64,000 nucleotides of DNA from OLB16 sp964481775. GTDB taxonomy: Bacteria; Hinthialibacterota; Hinthialibacteria; OLB16. Position numbers and translations under genes: made by a program. Under the pieces are notes generated by a model that was not told the DNA's origin, ran no database searches, and was given only the letters and a program-made list of their open reading frames with translations. The DNA lies in the NCBI GenBank assembly GCA_964481775.1, contig CAYZUX010000005.1, forward strand, positions 17,799 through 81,798, written 5' to 3'. Shown here piece by piece: positions 17,010-26,053 of this stretch. The stretch's first letter is position 1, and the number at the start of each line of letters is the position of its first letter.

Positions 17010-17780
17010 CTACTGGCTTCTTTTCACGTATTCAATCACCGCGTTTCTTCCTTCACGTTGTTCAAGATCATGGAGGAGTCTGTAACCTTGTCCATACAGA
17101 TCCTCTCGCTCCTTAAGAACCCGAAGGGCCTGTTCACACTCAAAGTGCTCAAGAACTTTGGAAGCTATCCACTGGGCAAATCCTTCTTTGAGGATCAATC
17201 GTTGATTCCGTGGAATCCTCCCTTCCTGCCAGACATGCGCCAACTCATGGGCTGCTGTCTCGATCAATTTGGACCTTGGCATCCCTTTAATAAGCAGGAT
17301 TCGTACCTCTTTTCGCTCTCGGATATAGGCACCCAGTTCACGCATAGTTCCCAACAGCTTGACACCTACATGAGGGGCCAGGTGATCCACAAATTGAAAT
17401 CGAACGTGGGCGGGAAGCTGGAGAGCGAGATGAATGCTGATCCAACTGTGGACCTCGTTGACCAACCAGTCAGCCTCCCTGGGATCCTGAACCAGCTCTT
17501 TCCGGCATTCCGGGCAGACAGTCCGGGTCTTCCCATCTCCATCTTTCACCGGCCGTCCACAGAAAAAGCAGTGTGGAAGAGATTTGTGACATTCTTCGCA
17601 ATAAAGCTCGGGAAGACCTGGGATTTTATAATAAATCCCTGTGATCGGTACGCCACAGGTCTGGCAGTAAGGGACCTGTTTCTGTTCTGATTCAGATGTG
17701 AACCCCTTTTCAGGAAGACAAAGCGAACCAGTCACCAGGAAAAGGGAAAAGTTGAGAGTGACAAGAAACCGGTGAATCAT
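17010..17780 (-). CDS. Secreted DA1-like zinc metallopeptidase with LIM-like zinc fingers
   Basis: A 256-residue protein with a signal peptide (about 1-22), a double zinc-finger block at 39-92 (CQTC, CEEC, CFFC, CPEC) and a gluzincin-type site AAHELAHVW (His178, Glu179, His182) with Glu199 in LKEGFAQW as likely third ligand. This is the layout of the DA1 family: a LIM-like domain followed by a DA1-like peptidase domain. Plant DA1 is a ubiquitin-activated peptidase limiting organ growth. Bacterial relatives have no known role. The export signal means this one acts in the periplasm or outside, so ubiquitin activation is not expected. It shares strand and neighbourhood with the PQQ-like gene upstream, 74 bp away. 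Confidence 0.82.
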   Translation of the reverse strand: MIHRFLVTLNFSLFLVTGSLCLPEKGFTSESEQKQVPYCQTCGVPITGIYYKIPGLPELYCEECHKSLPHCFFCGRPVKDGDGKTRTVCPECRKELVQDPREADWLVNEVHSWISIHLALQLPAHVRFQFVDHLAPHVGVKLLGTMRELGAYIRERKEVRILLIKGMPRSKLIETAAHELAHVWQEGRIPRNQRLILKEGFAQWIASKVLEHFECEQALRVLKEREDLYGQGYRLLHDLEQREGRNAVIEYVKRSQ

Positions 17781-17854
17781 GGTCTTTCACCCTACGAATC
17801 CCCTGATAGCTCTGCAAGGCTGACTGTGGATGAGAGAAGTTGTGGTGACCGCTA

Positions 17855-19090
17855 TTACTTGACCCTCACATCCACACACACCGCATCCCCTTCGGCATTG
17901 CGGCAAAAAATGAGTCCCCCAGACAATACGGGTGGAGTCCAGCAGGATCCTCCAAGCACCTGAAACCGTGAGAGGGTTTTGAACTCCTGCGGGGTGGCAA
18001 CCGCAACCACCAGTTCGCCTTTGTCTGTGATGGCGATGATCTTACCATCCGACATGATCAGTCCCCCCTTGGCGACACTCGGTTCGCTCCATTTCACCTC
18101 TCCGGTCTCAAAGGAGACACATCGCAGTTCGCCTTGATCTTCTTTGTGAACACTGCCATCAAAGCCATAGAGATACCCCTTCCAAAGAACTGAGAGGGCG
18201 AAATGGTTACGCATATTCCGGTTTTTCCAGATCACATTCGGTTCTTTCCCCCAGGCCACCTCCAGCACCGCACCCCCCACATCATAAGCACTGGAAATGA
18301 AGATCCGGTTGCCCTGGACCACAGGGGTGGCGCAGTTGGTGTCATCAAAGGTTTCCCAGCGGTAACGGCACCCCTCCTCACCGGTCTTGAGATCGAAAAC
18401 CAGAAGGCCATATCCATTGAGGGTCGCTGCACAACGCCGTCCCTCCAGATCGAAAGCCACTGGCGAGGTGAAAGCACGACGTACCGGCGGGTGTTTCCAC
18501 AGGACTTTACCGTCCTTCTTATCAAGCGCCGCCATCACGCCCACATCTACCAGAACCAGATCCCCTTCCACCAATGGTGAACAGGAGATCCCGAAGTCTG
18601 AAACCTCGACTTCAAGATCCTTGGGGAGATTCCGTTCCCAGCGCAGCTTGCCATCCATGGCTGAGAGACAACAGAGATGGCCCTCTTTGCCCAAGGTGTA
18701 GACCGCATCACCATCGATCGAGGGAGTGGTACAGGGTCCCCCCGCATGATAGGTGGCACACAGGCCTGCCGGATATTGGTATCGCCAGAGTTCTTCTCCC
18801 GTGAGCGCATTCAGGCACAGAATGGTTTCCTTCCCCTCCTGGTTCCCCATGGTCCAGACACGATCTCCCACCACTGCAAAGGAGGAGTAACCTTTCCCCA
18901 GTGAGGCATTCCAGAGAATCGGCGGCCCCTCATTGGGCCACTCCGCCAGCCAGCCGGTCTCGGAGGTGATCCCATTCCGGTCCGGTCCCATGAACTGAGG
19001 CCAGTTGACTTGACCACAACTTGCTGAGGTGGATACCAGGACACACAAACTTGGTAAAACAAGACGAAACGCAAGGGCACTACGAGCCAT
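17855..19090 (-). CDS. Secreted PQQ-like beta-propeller protein
   Basis: A 411-residue exported protein. The start at 19090 (MARSALAFRL) has GGAGGTGATT just upstream, and a hydrophobic signal peptide ending near SASCG follows. The mature part is built of repeated beta-propeller blades with the tryptophan-docking pattern (LTGEELWRY, DGKLRWERN, DGKVLWKHP, TGEVKWSEP). The opening WPQFMGPDRNGIT is typical of PQQ-binding-like/quinoprotein repeat proteins found in large numbers in Planctomycetes and related phyla. No enzymatic residues for PQQ dehydrogenase activity are evident, so a scaffold or binding role is more likely. A second member of the family is at 30424-31725. Confidence 0.85.
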   Translation of the reverse strand: MARSALAFRLVLPSLCVLVSTSASCGQVNWPQFMGPDRNGITSETGWLAEWPNEGPPILWNASLGKGYSSFAVVGDRVWTMGNQEGKETILCLNALTGEELWRYQYPAGLCATYHAGGPCTTPSIDGDAVYTLGKEGHLCCLSAMDGKLRWERNLPKDLEVEVSDFGISCSPLVEGDLVLVDVGVMAALDKKDGKVLWKHPPVRRAFTSPVAFDLEGRRCAATLNGYGLLVFDLKTGEEGCRYRWETFDDTNCATPVVQGNRIFISSAYDVGGAVLEVAWGKEPNVIWKNRNMRNHFALSVLWKGYLYGFDGSVHKEDQGELRCVSFETGEVKWSEPSVAKGGLIMSDGKIIAITDKGELVVAVATPQEFKTLSRFQVLGGSCWTPPVLSGGLIFCRNAEGDAVCVDVRVK

Positions 19091-19251
19091 CGAATCACCT
19101 CCATGGTTTTCCCTACCGCCCGGGACGGGTCGGTATGGAAGAGCGAGGATACGACCGATCACGCTTTCATGCCAGAGTCTCATTGACACTGAGGGGTCAA
19201 TCGGTTAACCCTTGCCGTTGCAGAAATATTACTGATTCACCGAGGTCAACC

Positions 19252-22200
19252 ATGCCGAAAAACTGCAGTACCTTTTTTGAGTCCTTTGAGAATCCATCCC
19301 ATGAATATCGTGGAAAACCTTTCTGGTCCTGGAATGGGAAATTGGATCCGGATGAACTTCGCCGCCAGGTCCGCATCCTCCACCGGATGGGGATGGGGGG
19401 TGGGTTCCTGCATTCACGCGTGGGACTGGCGACTGAGTACCTGGGCAAGGAATGGTTCGACTGCATCCGTGCCTCGGTGGACGAATGCAAGAAGCTGGGA
19501 ATGGAGGCCTGGCTTTATGATGAGGATCGTTGGCCTTCCGGTTCGGCGGGCGGCCTGGTCACCAAAGATCCGAAGTACCGTCTGCGTTTCCTGGCCATGG
19601 AGGTCCGTCCCCCCGAGCTCTTCGAAGGGCATGAGGGCCTGCTGGGAGCCTGGGAGGCACGAATTCCTGAATCCGGAAAAGCCACCGGCCTGCGGTGCTT
19701 GAAAAAAGGAGAAAAGCCAAGGAAGGGGAAAGACCTCAAGGTCCTCTGCATCAAGGCCATCCCGATGCCCCAAAACAGTTGGTACAACGGCTACACTTAT
19801 CTCGATGTGCTCTCCCCCGAAGCGGTCGACCGTTTTATCGAGGTCACCCATGAGGCCTATCGCAAAGAGATCGGGGAAGAGTTTGGAAAGGGAGTGCTGG
19901 GCATCTTCACCGATGAGCCGAACTATGGTTTCGTTTGGCCCTTCAATTTCGACCTTCCCGAGGAAGTCCGCCTTGCGGTCAATCCCTGGACACCAAAATT
20001 CCGCGAGTTCTTCAGGGCGGAATATGGATATGACCTGATCCCGCATCTTCCGGAGTTGTTCCTCGATGTGGAGGGAGTGGAGATCTCCCAGGCTCGTTAT
20101 CACTACCGCGCTCTGGCCACCAGATTGTTCGTGGAGAGTTTCTCCAAACGAATCGGGAAGTGGTGTGAGAAGAACAGGATCGCACTCACCGGGCATGTCC
20201 TCCTGGAGGGCAACATGCGTGCCTCCACCATGGTAGTCGGTTCCACCATGCCCTTTTATGAGTACATGCAGGTTCCCGGCATCGATATCCTTTCCGAACA
20301 CAGCTATGAGTATGACACCGCCAAGCAGACCGTCTCGGTTGCACGCCAGATGGGACGTAAGTGGGTGCTCTCCGAGTTGTATGGATGCACCGGCTGGGAT
20401 TTCCCGATGGAGGGACATAAGGCGGTAGGCGACTGGCAGGCCGCATTGGGAGTCAATCTCCGTTGCCACCACCTCTCCTGGTACACCATGAAGGGCGAGG
20501 CGAAACGCGACTACCCAGCCTCGATTTTCTTCCAGTCCGCCTGGTGGGAACATTACCCGGCAGTGGAAGACTATTTTTCGCGCGTCCATGTGGCGCTCAC
20601 CGAGGGCGATGCGGTCCGGAGGATTCTGGTCATCCACCCCATCGAAAGCATGTGGGTCAAGTTCCGTCCCCCCTGTATCGGCAAGGGTGGTGTGGCCGAT
20701 GTGTTCAATGAACGCAATGCGGATGTCCGTGAGCTGGATGAGATGCTCCCCACCCTGCGCAACTGGCTGCTGGAGGCCCATCTCGATTTCGACTATGGCG
20801 ATGAGGCGCTTCTGGCGAAACACGGCTCAGTTGTCACCGGGAAGAGGGGAACCATTCTCCAGGTGGCGAAGGTGAGTTATGACACCGTGCTGGTACCACC
20901 TGGAATCACGATCCGCTCTTCCACTCTCAAGCTCCTGAAACGTTTCCAGGCTGCCGGTGGGACCGTGGTTTTCAGCGGTAAGGCACCTCAAGCGGTGGAT
21001 GGAGCTCCCTCTGGCGAGGCGATCAATCTGGCGGCCAAGTGTCAGCTTGTGGACTTCACTCGAGGAGCTGTAGTGAAAGCGCTGGAGGAAACCCGTGAGG
21101 TGTCTCTCACTGACAGCAAGAACAAAGAGATCCCTTCCCTGCTCTACATGTTGCGTGAGTCGGATGAGAGGCGTGTGCTCTTTTTCTGCAACACCGACCG
21201 AAAGAAGGGCTATGACAAGGTCGAGGTCTGGATCCAAGGGGCAGGAACCGTGGTCGAACTGGATCCGCTGACAGGAGCGAAATCGGTGGTTCCCTCCGCC
21301 AGGGGAGATGGCTGGGTGAGTTTCACCACCAGTGTCACACCCACAGGCAGCCGTCTGTTCACACTGGAAAAGCAGAAACCAGCGGGGCTCAAGGTCCAAA
21401 AGGAACTCAAGGAGGTGCGCAAGCAGACTCTGCGATTGGAACCAGGCGCACAGCTGAGCGAGGAAAATGTGCTGGTACTGGACCGTCCCACCTACCGGAT
21501 TGGAGATGGAAAGGTGAGTAAACCCACCGAGATCCTGCGCGTGGATAGCGCGGTACGTGATGCTTTGGGGGTTCCGCATCGTGGGGGCGAGATGCTGCAA
21601 CCCTGGGCCCGTCCCAAGGAAAAAAATCCCCCCAAGGTGCCACTCACTCTGACCTATTCCTTCCAGGTCCGCACACTACCAAGTGGTCCCCTCTACCTCG
21701 CTCTGGAGAATGCCGACCGTTTTATGATCAAAGTCAATGGGATGCCAGTTCCGGTGGATGAATCCGGCGCGGGTTGGTGGGTGGATCCCTGCCTGACCAA
21801 GGTCCGGCTGGATCCCTCCCTGCTCCATGTTGGGAAGAATGAGGTCACGCTCTCCATCAACTTCACCCCAGAGGATGAGCTCGAGGCCATGTTCCTTCTG
21901 GGCGGCTTTGGCGTCAGCGTGAAAGGGACCGAATGCGACCTGGTTCAGCTCACACAAGCACTCAAGCTGGGCAGTTGGGTCAAGCAGGGTCTGCCCTTCT
22001 ATGGCGGCGCGGTCACTTACCGCTTCAACTTGAAGAGAGCGCCATCTATGGGAGAGCGTGTGTTTTTCTCAGCGCCCAATTTCAAGGGAGCCATGGCCCG
22101 TGTGCTGGTGAATGGAGAGCAGGCCGGTTATCTCTTGTGGCCGCCTTACGAAGTCGACATCACAGACCTCTTGAAGAAGACCGGCAACGAGATTGCTCTC

Positions 22201-22371
22201 CAGGTGATCGGCAGCCGTCGGAATACTTTCGGGCCGTTGCATGAAAAGAATCCCAATCCATGGGCGGTGGGACCGGGAAATTTCGTGACCACCGGTGATG
22301 ATTGGTCGGAAGAGTATGTCCTCAAGCCATGCGGGTTGATGGAAGCGCCGGTGGTGGTGGTGAGGAAATAA
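19252..22371 (+). CDS. Large glycoside hydrolase, GH106 (alpha-L-rhamnosidase)-like
   Basis: A 1039-residue protein with the opening pattern of GH106-type enzymes: PFWSWNGKLD, LHRMGMGGGFLHSRVG and EAWLYDEDRWPSGSAGG, an N-terminal TIM-barrel segment, and later FTDEPNYGF and ALTGHVLLEG. The C-terminal third contains galactose-binding-like beta-sandwich sequence (YLALENADRFMIKVNG, ARVLVNGEQAGYLLWPPYEVDITDLL), as in GH2/GH106 proteins. The ATG at 19252 is chosen (GAGGT at -9); an earlier in-frame ATG would read through the divergent promoter. No signal peptide is visible at this start, so the enzyme may be cytoplasmic. It probably removes rhamnose or a similar residue from an imported glycan. The family assignment is from memory of motifs. 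Confidence 0.78.
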   Translation: MPKNCSTFFESFENPSHEYRGKPFWSWNGKLDPDELRRQVRILHRMGMGGGFLHSRVGLATEYLGKEWFDCIRASVDECKKLGMEAWLYDEDRWPSGSAGGLVTKDPKYRLRFLAMEVRPPELFEGHEGLLGAWEARIPESGKATGLRCLKKGEKPRKGKDLKVLCIKAIPMPQNSWYNGYTYLDVLSPEAVDRFIEVTHEAYRKEIGEEFGKGVLGIFTDEPNYGFVWPFNFDLPEEVRLAVNPWTPKFREFFRAEYGYDLIPHLPELFLDVEGVEISQARYHYRALATRLFVESFSKRIGKWCEKNRIALTGHVLLEGNMRASTMVVGSTMPFYEYMQVPGIDILSEHSYEYDTAKQTVSVARQMGRKWVLSELYGCTGWDFPMEGHKAVGDWQAALGVNLRCHHLSWYTMKGEAKRDYPASIFFQSAWWEHYPAVEDYFSRVHVALTEGDAVRRILVIHPIESMWVKFRPPCIGKGGVADVFNERNADVRELDEMLPTLRNWLLEAHLDFDYGDEALLAKHGSVVTGKRGTILQVAKVSYDTVLVPPGITIRSSTLKLLKRFQAAGGTVVFSGKAPQAVDGAPSGEAINLAAKCQLVDFTRGAVVKALEETREVSLTDSKNKEIPSLLYMLRESDERRVLFFCNTDRKKGYDKVEVWIQGAGTVVELDPLTGAKSVVPSARGDGWVSFTTSVTPTGSRLFTLEKQKPAGLKVQKELKEVRKQTLRLEPGAQLSEENVLVLDRPTYRIGDGKVSKPTEILRVDSAVRDALGVPHRGGEMLQPWARPKEKNPPKVPLTLTYSFQVRTLPSGPLYLALENADRFMIKVNGMPVPVDESGAGWWVDPCLTKVRLDPSLLHVGKNEVTLSINFTPEDELEAMFLLGGFGVSVKGTECDLVQLTQALKLGSWVKQGLPFYGGAVTYRFNLKRAPSMGERVFFSAPNFKGAMARVLVNGEQAGYLLWPPYEVDITDLLKKTGNEIALQVIGSRRNTFGPLHEKNPNPWAVGPGNFVTTGDDWSEEYVLKPCGLMEAPVVVVRK

Positions 22372-22405
22372 AGGAGATTGATGTCGATTGGAGAACTCCA
22401 TCACT

Positions 22406-22431
22406 GCCCTCCCCCGCTGTTGGGGGAGGGC
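22406..22431. repeat. C-rich hairpin between convergent genes
   Basis: A perfect 10-bp stem GCCCTCCCCC / GGGGGAGGGC with a 6-nt loop sits 34 bp past the end of the GH106-like gene and before the convergent 589-codon gene. It has no T run and resembles the C-rich palindromes at 27687 and 31740, so it may be a repeat element doubling as a transcript end. Confidence 0.55.
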
Positions 22432-22449
22432 AAGCGTGGAGTGAGAGGG

Positions 22450-24219
22450 TTACGGGGTTGGCTCCGGCTCCGCCGAGAAGGTGATCCCCTCGAGCGGAAA
22501 TCCCTGCGTGTCCGTGAAGCGGATGTTGAAATCCCACTTGCCATGCGAATTAAGCGAAGTCACCCCCAAGAGGGTTCTTCCCTTTGGAATCGTTACCGGG
22601 ACCCGCTCCTCAAAGTCATAGCGGTCCTTCCAGAAGCTGCCATGGCCGCGCTCCGGGTAATTCCGCCGGTCGAAAACGATTTCCTTTCCAAGTCTGATGA
22701 TTACGCCGTCATCCCACCCGATGTTGAGGAAACCGGGGGTGTTCTCTCGCGCATGGACCCAGCAGGCAAGCAGCGCAGAGGCCTGGCCGGTGCCGCGTCC
22801 CTCGAAGGCAGTGGCAACACGCACACTTCCAAGAGGTTCACGGTTCAGGAAGGGGAACCAACGCACCGCGCCATCCCGTCCTGGATAGGGTGTGTCGAGA
22901 CGGATCGGCTTACTGAAAGGAAGCTCGGTAAAGTAAGCCGGATTATTGACCAGGTTCCCGAAGGGCCCCATCACCAGCCAATCGCCAGGGGTTCCAAAAC
23001 GGCCACAGAAATCACAGGCGCTGATCTCCCCATGATCGAAAGCGTTCACATGCTCGATCAGACGCAGGACCTTGGGATCCTGAGTGGTCTCATCGCTGGC
23101 CAGGATCTTGTGCCACCCCTCGATGACTTGATCGGCGCCATCGAAGGTTTGCTTGGCCAGTCCATATTTGGTTTCAAGTTCCGGAGTGTGTTGATACCAG
23201 ATGGGTTGAGCTGTGAAACTCCAGATGTAGCGCTTGGCGACTGAACGCAGGATCTTCATCTGAGCATCGAGTTCCGCCAATTCAACCGGCCAAGGCCGAA
23301 TGGGGTAATCCTTCCCGCCGGTTTCAATCATATGAAGCGGCCAGACACCTGGGGCTACTGTGCAACGACGGCGCCAGTAATCCGCTGCTCTGGGACTCAA
23401 CAGGACAGGGGCAATACAATCTGCCACACGTGGAATCGCCACCTGCGAGGGGGGATCCAGCAATGAATAAGACCTTTCCGAGGCCATGTGGCATCCACCG
23501 GGGGCCTCACGCTCCGCCATGACCTCCAAAGTTCCCTCCACAAAGGCCCGCCCCAGTGTCTTTCCCCACAGATCGCCGGGCAATGAAAAGACCACCGCCT
23601 CCGGGAACTCATCCAGGATCGCGCTCATGGCGATCCGTCCCTCCAGGGATGCCGCACGGATCAGGTCTTCCGCGGCGTAGTTCTCGTACTTGTAGATCTC
23701 ATGGTCGAGTTCATAACGCGGGTAGGGGTATTCGACATCGATGCTGACGCCGCGGAATCCCAGTTCTTTGGCAGCTCTTCCGAGGGCAGCAAAGTGACTT
23801 TTGAACCTGGCCTGGTATTCCTCTGAGAGAAGGGTCTTCGCGGATGGCCAGGCGCCGCTATCCGAAAAACAGACTCCGAGCAGATTCTCGGTCACCCCCG
23901 CAGCACGGAGGTTCTTGAGGTTCTCACGGACACGGTCTTTCCAGTCGGTAGTGGCGGGAGTGGCCTCGCCGATGCCGATGTTGGCGGCCACTCCCTCATC
24001 CCAGGTTCCAATGACGAAAAAGAACCCATCGTAGATGCGCGCCACTTCGGCGGCATGATCGTTGAAATACCCGTTCGGTTGCACCGAGTAGGCCAGCATC
24101 TTGGGGGCAGACCAGGAGGGGGCACCAAGAATGAGTAGAGTAAGAAGAACCAAGCTGGAACAAGAAAGGACTCTCCTTCCAGCCTTCAAGGCAGATTGAT
24201 GCGGGTAGAATCGCTTCAT
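22450..24219 (-). CDS. Secreted protein of unknown function, glycosidase-like barrel plus C-terminal sandwich
   Basis: A 589-residue protein with a long N-terminal signal peptide (hydrophobic core SSLVLLTLLILGAPSWS). The first ~350 residues look like a TIM barrel (YDGFFFVIGTWDEG, LGVCFSDSGAWPS, GFRGVSIDVEYPYP, AMSAILDEFPEAVVFSLPG); the acidic SIDVEYP strand is where a barrel hydrolase would carry a catalytic acid. The C-terminal ~170 residues are beta-rich with carbohydrate-binding-like sequence (LLACWVHARENTPGFLNIGWDDGV). I do not recognise a named family. It lies 12 bp downstream of the GH172-type gene on the same strand, so a glycan-degrading role is likely by association. Confidence 0.7.
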   Translation of the reverse strand: MKRFYPHQSALKAGRRVLSCSSLVLLTLLILGAPSWSAPKMLAYSVQPNGYFNDHAAEVARIYDGFFFVIGTWDEGVAANIGIGEATPATTDWKDRVRENLKNLRAAGVTENLLGVCFSDSGAWPSAKTLLSEEYQARFKSHFAALGRAAKELGFRGVSIDVEYPYPRYELDHEIYKYENYAAEDLIRAASLEGRIAMSAILDEFPEAVVFSLPGDLWGKTLGRAFVEGTLEVMAEREAPGGCHMASERSYSLLDPPSQVAIPRVADCIAPVLLSPRAADYWRRRCTVAPGVWPLHMIETGGKDYPIRPWPVELAELDAQMKILRSVAKRYIWSFTAQPIWYQHTPELETKYGLAKQTFDGADQVIEGWHKILASDETTQDPKVLRLIEHVNAFDHGEISACDFCGRFGTPGDWLVMGPFGNLVNNPAYFTELPFSKPIRLDTPYPGRDGAVRWFPFLNREPLGSVRVATAFEGRGTGQASALLACWVHARENTPGFLNIGWDDGVIIRLGKEIVFDRRNYPERGHGSFWKDRYDFEERVPVTIPKGRTLLGVTSLNSHGKWDFNIRFTDTQGFPLEGITFSAEPEPTP

Positions 24220-24231
24220 GGAATCACTCCC

Positions 24232-25374
24232 TTATTGGATCTCGAGGTAATCTTTATCCGGTAGTTGCGGGAAAGGCGCTGTCGGCAGGGTCTGGTACCA
24301 GTAGGCCACTGAGGCGATGTCATCCTGGAGCGGCAGGTAACGTCCCTCGCTCCGCCAGCCAAGAGCCTGGATGGTTACCTTGAGGTCCTTCTCGAAACGG
24401 ATCGGGTCCATCACATGCCAACGGTAAAGACCAAAACGCTGGTTGGCCTTGTAGGTGCCATCGGGACGGATGACTTGGGGCATTCCCAGGAAGGGACCGG
24501 AGTAAGCGGTGTACTCACCCTCGACATCGAAGTTATAGGAGCCGCCGAAATAGTCCTCGGTGCCGGTTCCGGCGATGGTCGGGAACTCCTTGTCACCATC
24601 CATGAAGAACTTGATTTCGCCCTCACCCCACCAGCCGTTGTTGTTGACCTGGCGCGCCATGTAGGTCCCGACATAATGCCCCTTACCCTTGATGCCATCC
24701 ACGATGGTGTAGTCGGTTTTGTAAGGCAGGGGGTTGGTACGTCGGAATTGGGCATGGAAATAGGCGGCATCCTCCGGCACTTCGGTGAGGGTGTAATTGA
24801 TCTGAAAATAACAGCCGATCCTGTCCTTGCTACGGTTCTCCAGGGTCATCCGGCAGTGCTTGCGGAAGGGCATCGGCCAGAAGCAGTTGAAGCCGCTCTT
24901 GGGATTCACACTGACCGGGATGGAGTTGATCTGAACATAGGGCCCCCAACCAACCGCGAAGAAATCGGGAATGGGGCATTCGACCGAGGGTTGATCCTGG
25001 TGGTCCCAGTAGATGCGCAGAATGGTCTCGCGGGTGAGTTGGCCGGTGATCCAGATACTCTGGATGGCGCCGGGGCCCTCGATGTCAGCCAGGGTGAAGG
25101 TCGAGGTTCCCTCAATATGGACCGCGGGAGAGACCTTCCAGCCCTGACCCAGGTCACGGGCCGCCTTGGCCCCAAAACCCTCGGTGGCCATGCCTGCCTT
25201 GCCTTTCTCGCCGGTGAAGTTTTCGGCGCTGATCGAACGGCTCTTGGCCTCGGAGAGGCGCGAGAGGTTACCCAGGCTCATGTCGAGGCCATTAAAGGGG
25301 GTGGCTCCCTTCTCCTCAGCGCCCGCGCAGACACACAGGCACAATGCCAAATAAACGGTCACGGCTCGTTTCAT
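24232..25374 (-). CDS. GH172-family (DUF2961) glycoside hydrolase, secreted
   Basis: A 380-residue protein with a short signal peptide (MKRAVTVYLALCLCVCAGA). The body carries the DUF2961/GH172 signature: GEGEIKFFMDGDKEFPTIAGTGTEDYFGGSY (only its core is needed for recognition), RIYWDHQDQPSVECPI and an IQSIWITG strand. Characterised GH172 members act on fructofuranose or arabinofuranose linkages (difructose dianhydride synthase/hydrolase and D-arabinanases). The acidic pair in GTEDYFGG is where the catalytic glutamate is expected. The start at 25374 is supported by AGGAGGAGG immediately upstream. First gene of a two-gene operon with the unknown secreted protein at 22450-24219. Confidence 0.87.
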   Translation of the reverse strand: MKRAVTVYLALCLCVCAGAEEKGATPFNGLDMSLGNLSRLSEAKSRSISAENFTGEKGKAGMATEGFGAKAARDLGQGWKVSPAVHIEGTSTFTLADIEGPGAIQSIWITGQLTRETILRIYWDHQDQPSVECPIPDFFAVGWGPYVQINSIPVSVNPKSGFNCFWPMPFRKHCRMTLENRSKDRIGCYFQINYTLTEVPEDAAYFHAQFRRTNPLPYKTDYTIVDGIKGKGHYVGTYMARQVNNNGWWGEGEIKFFMDGDKEFPTIAGTGTEDYFGGSYNFDVEGEYTAYSGPFLGMPQVIRPDGTYKANQRFGLYRWHVMDPIRFEKDLKVTIQALGWRSEGRYLPLQDDIASVAYWYQTLPTAPFPQLPDKDYLEIQ

Positions 25375-25489
25375 CTTGATCCTCCTCCTAGTCACTGGAT
25401 GGTTTGTCAGTAGGACAGAATGAGGGGAAGTATGGGAAAGGTTGGGGGGAGGAGCAAGTGGAGAGGGGGGAAAAAGCCCAGCAATCTCT

Positions 25490-25759
25490 CTATTGGAAGA
25501 GGTCGTTGTGTGAACCCGTACGTTCGAGTCTCAGAGTCTCTTCATCAACCGAATAGATCAGCAACCAATCTGCCTCAATATGGCAGTCACGGCAGTCCTT
25601 CCATTCACCCAACAAAGGATGATCGTGGTGTTTCGGATCAAGCGGTTCACCCTGTGCCAGACATAAAACAATGGATTTGAGTTTCTCAATATCTTTCCCA
25701 CGTTTCCCCATTCGCTTGACATCCTTAGCGAATTGTTTCGTCTGGGAAAGCTTCTTCAT
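25490..25759 (-). CDS. YafQ/RelE-type mRNA interferase toxin
   Basis: An 89-residue toxin of the type II YafQ family, which cleaves mRNA on the ribosome. Family landmarks are in the expected order: HPLLGEWKDCRDCHIEADWLLIY and RTGSHNDLF at the C terminus, giving the His, Asp, His and Phe positions used for catalysis in YafQ. The ATG at 25759 overlaps the antitoxin stop by 4 bp (ATGA), the usual coupled arrangement with the antitoxin first. Confidence 0.9.
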   Translation of the reverse strand: MKKLSQTKQFAKDVKRMGKRGKDIEKLKSIVLCLAQGEPLDPKHHDHPLLGEWKDCRDCHIEADWLLIYSVDEETLRLERTGSHNDLFQ

Positions 25760-26016
25760 CTCTCCCAACTCGCGAACATCTTTTCGGGACTATCGAAGGT
25801 TTCGACATCCTCGCCTTTTCGGCTCTTTTTAAGCGTCTTAGCGGTGGTTTCATTGGGGATGTGGACACTAAAAGGAAGACCGCCTCGTAGACAAATCTGG
25901 TGGTAAAAAAGGCGGATCGCCTCGGTCGGGTTGAGTCCGAGTTCCATGAGGACCTTTTCAGCCTTCTTTTTCGTCTGAGGCTCGATACGGGCATGGATTG
26001 TGGCTGTTTTGTTCAT
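25756..26016 (-). CDS. DinJ/RelB-type antitoxin
   Basis: An 86-residue antitoxin with an N-terminal ribbon-helix-helix domain (ATIHARIEPQTKKKAEKVL, then LGLNPTEAIRLFYHQICLRGGLPF) typical of DinJ/RelB, and a charged C-terminal tail that would wrap the toxin. It should bind its own promoter as a dimer of dimers. It is directly upstream of and overlaps the YafQ-type toxin. The ATG at 26016 is chosen over an upstream in-frame start because it begins the conserved domain. Confidence 0.9.
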   Translation of the reverse strand: MNKTATIHARIEPQTKKKAEKVLMELGLNPTEAIRLFYHQICLRGGLPFSVHIPNETTAKTLKKSRKGEDVETFDSPEKMFASWER

Positions 26017-26053
26017 AAGAATGATTGTGTCACATTTGCAACACAGCGTCAAG

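Noticed and set aside
19021..19251. N-terminal extension of the GH106-like protein by 77 codons
   Set aside because: It would read through the divergent promoter and the start of the opposite gene; GAGGT before the ATG at 19252 marks the start.
19414..20823. Long open frame (469 codons) on the minus strand
   Set aside because: It is fully antisense to the GH106-like gene, has no family motifs and no ribosome site; it is a composition shadow.
24415..25413. 332-codon plus-strand frame
   Set aside because: Antisense of the GH172 gene; low-complexity translation with no recognisable domain.
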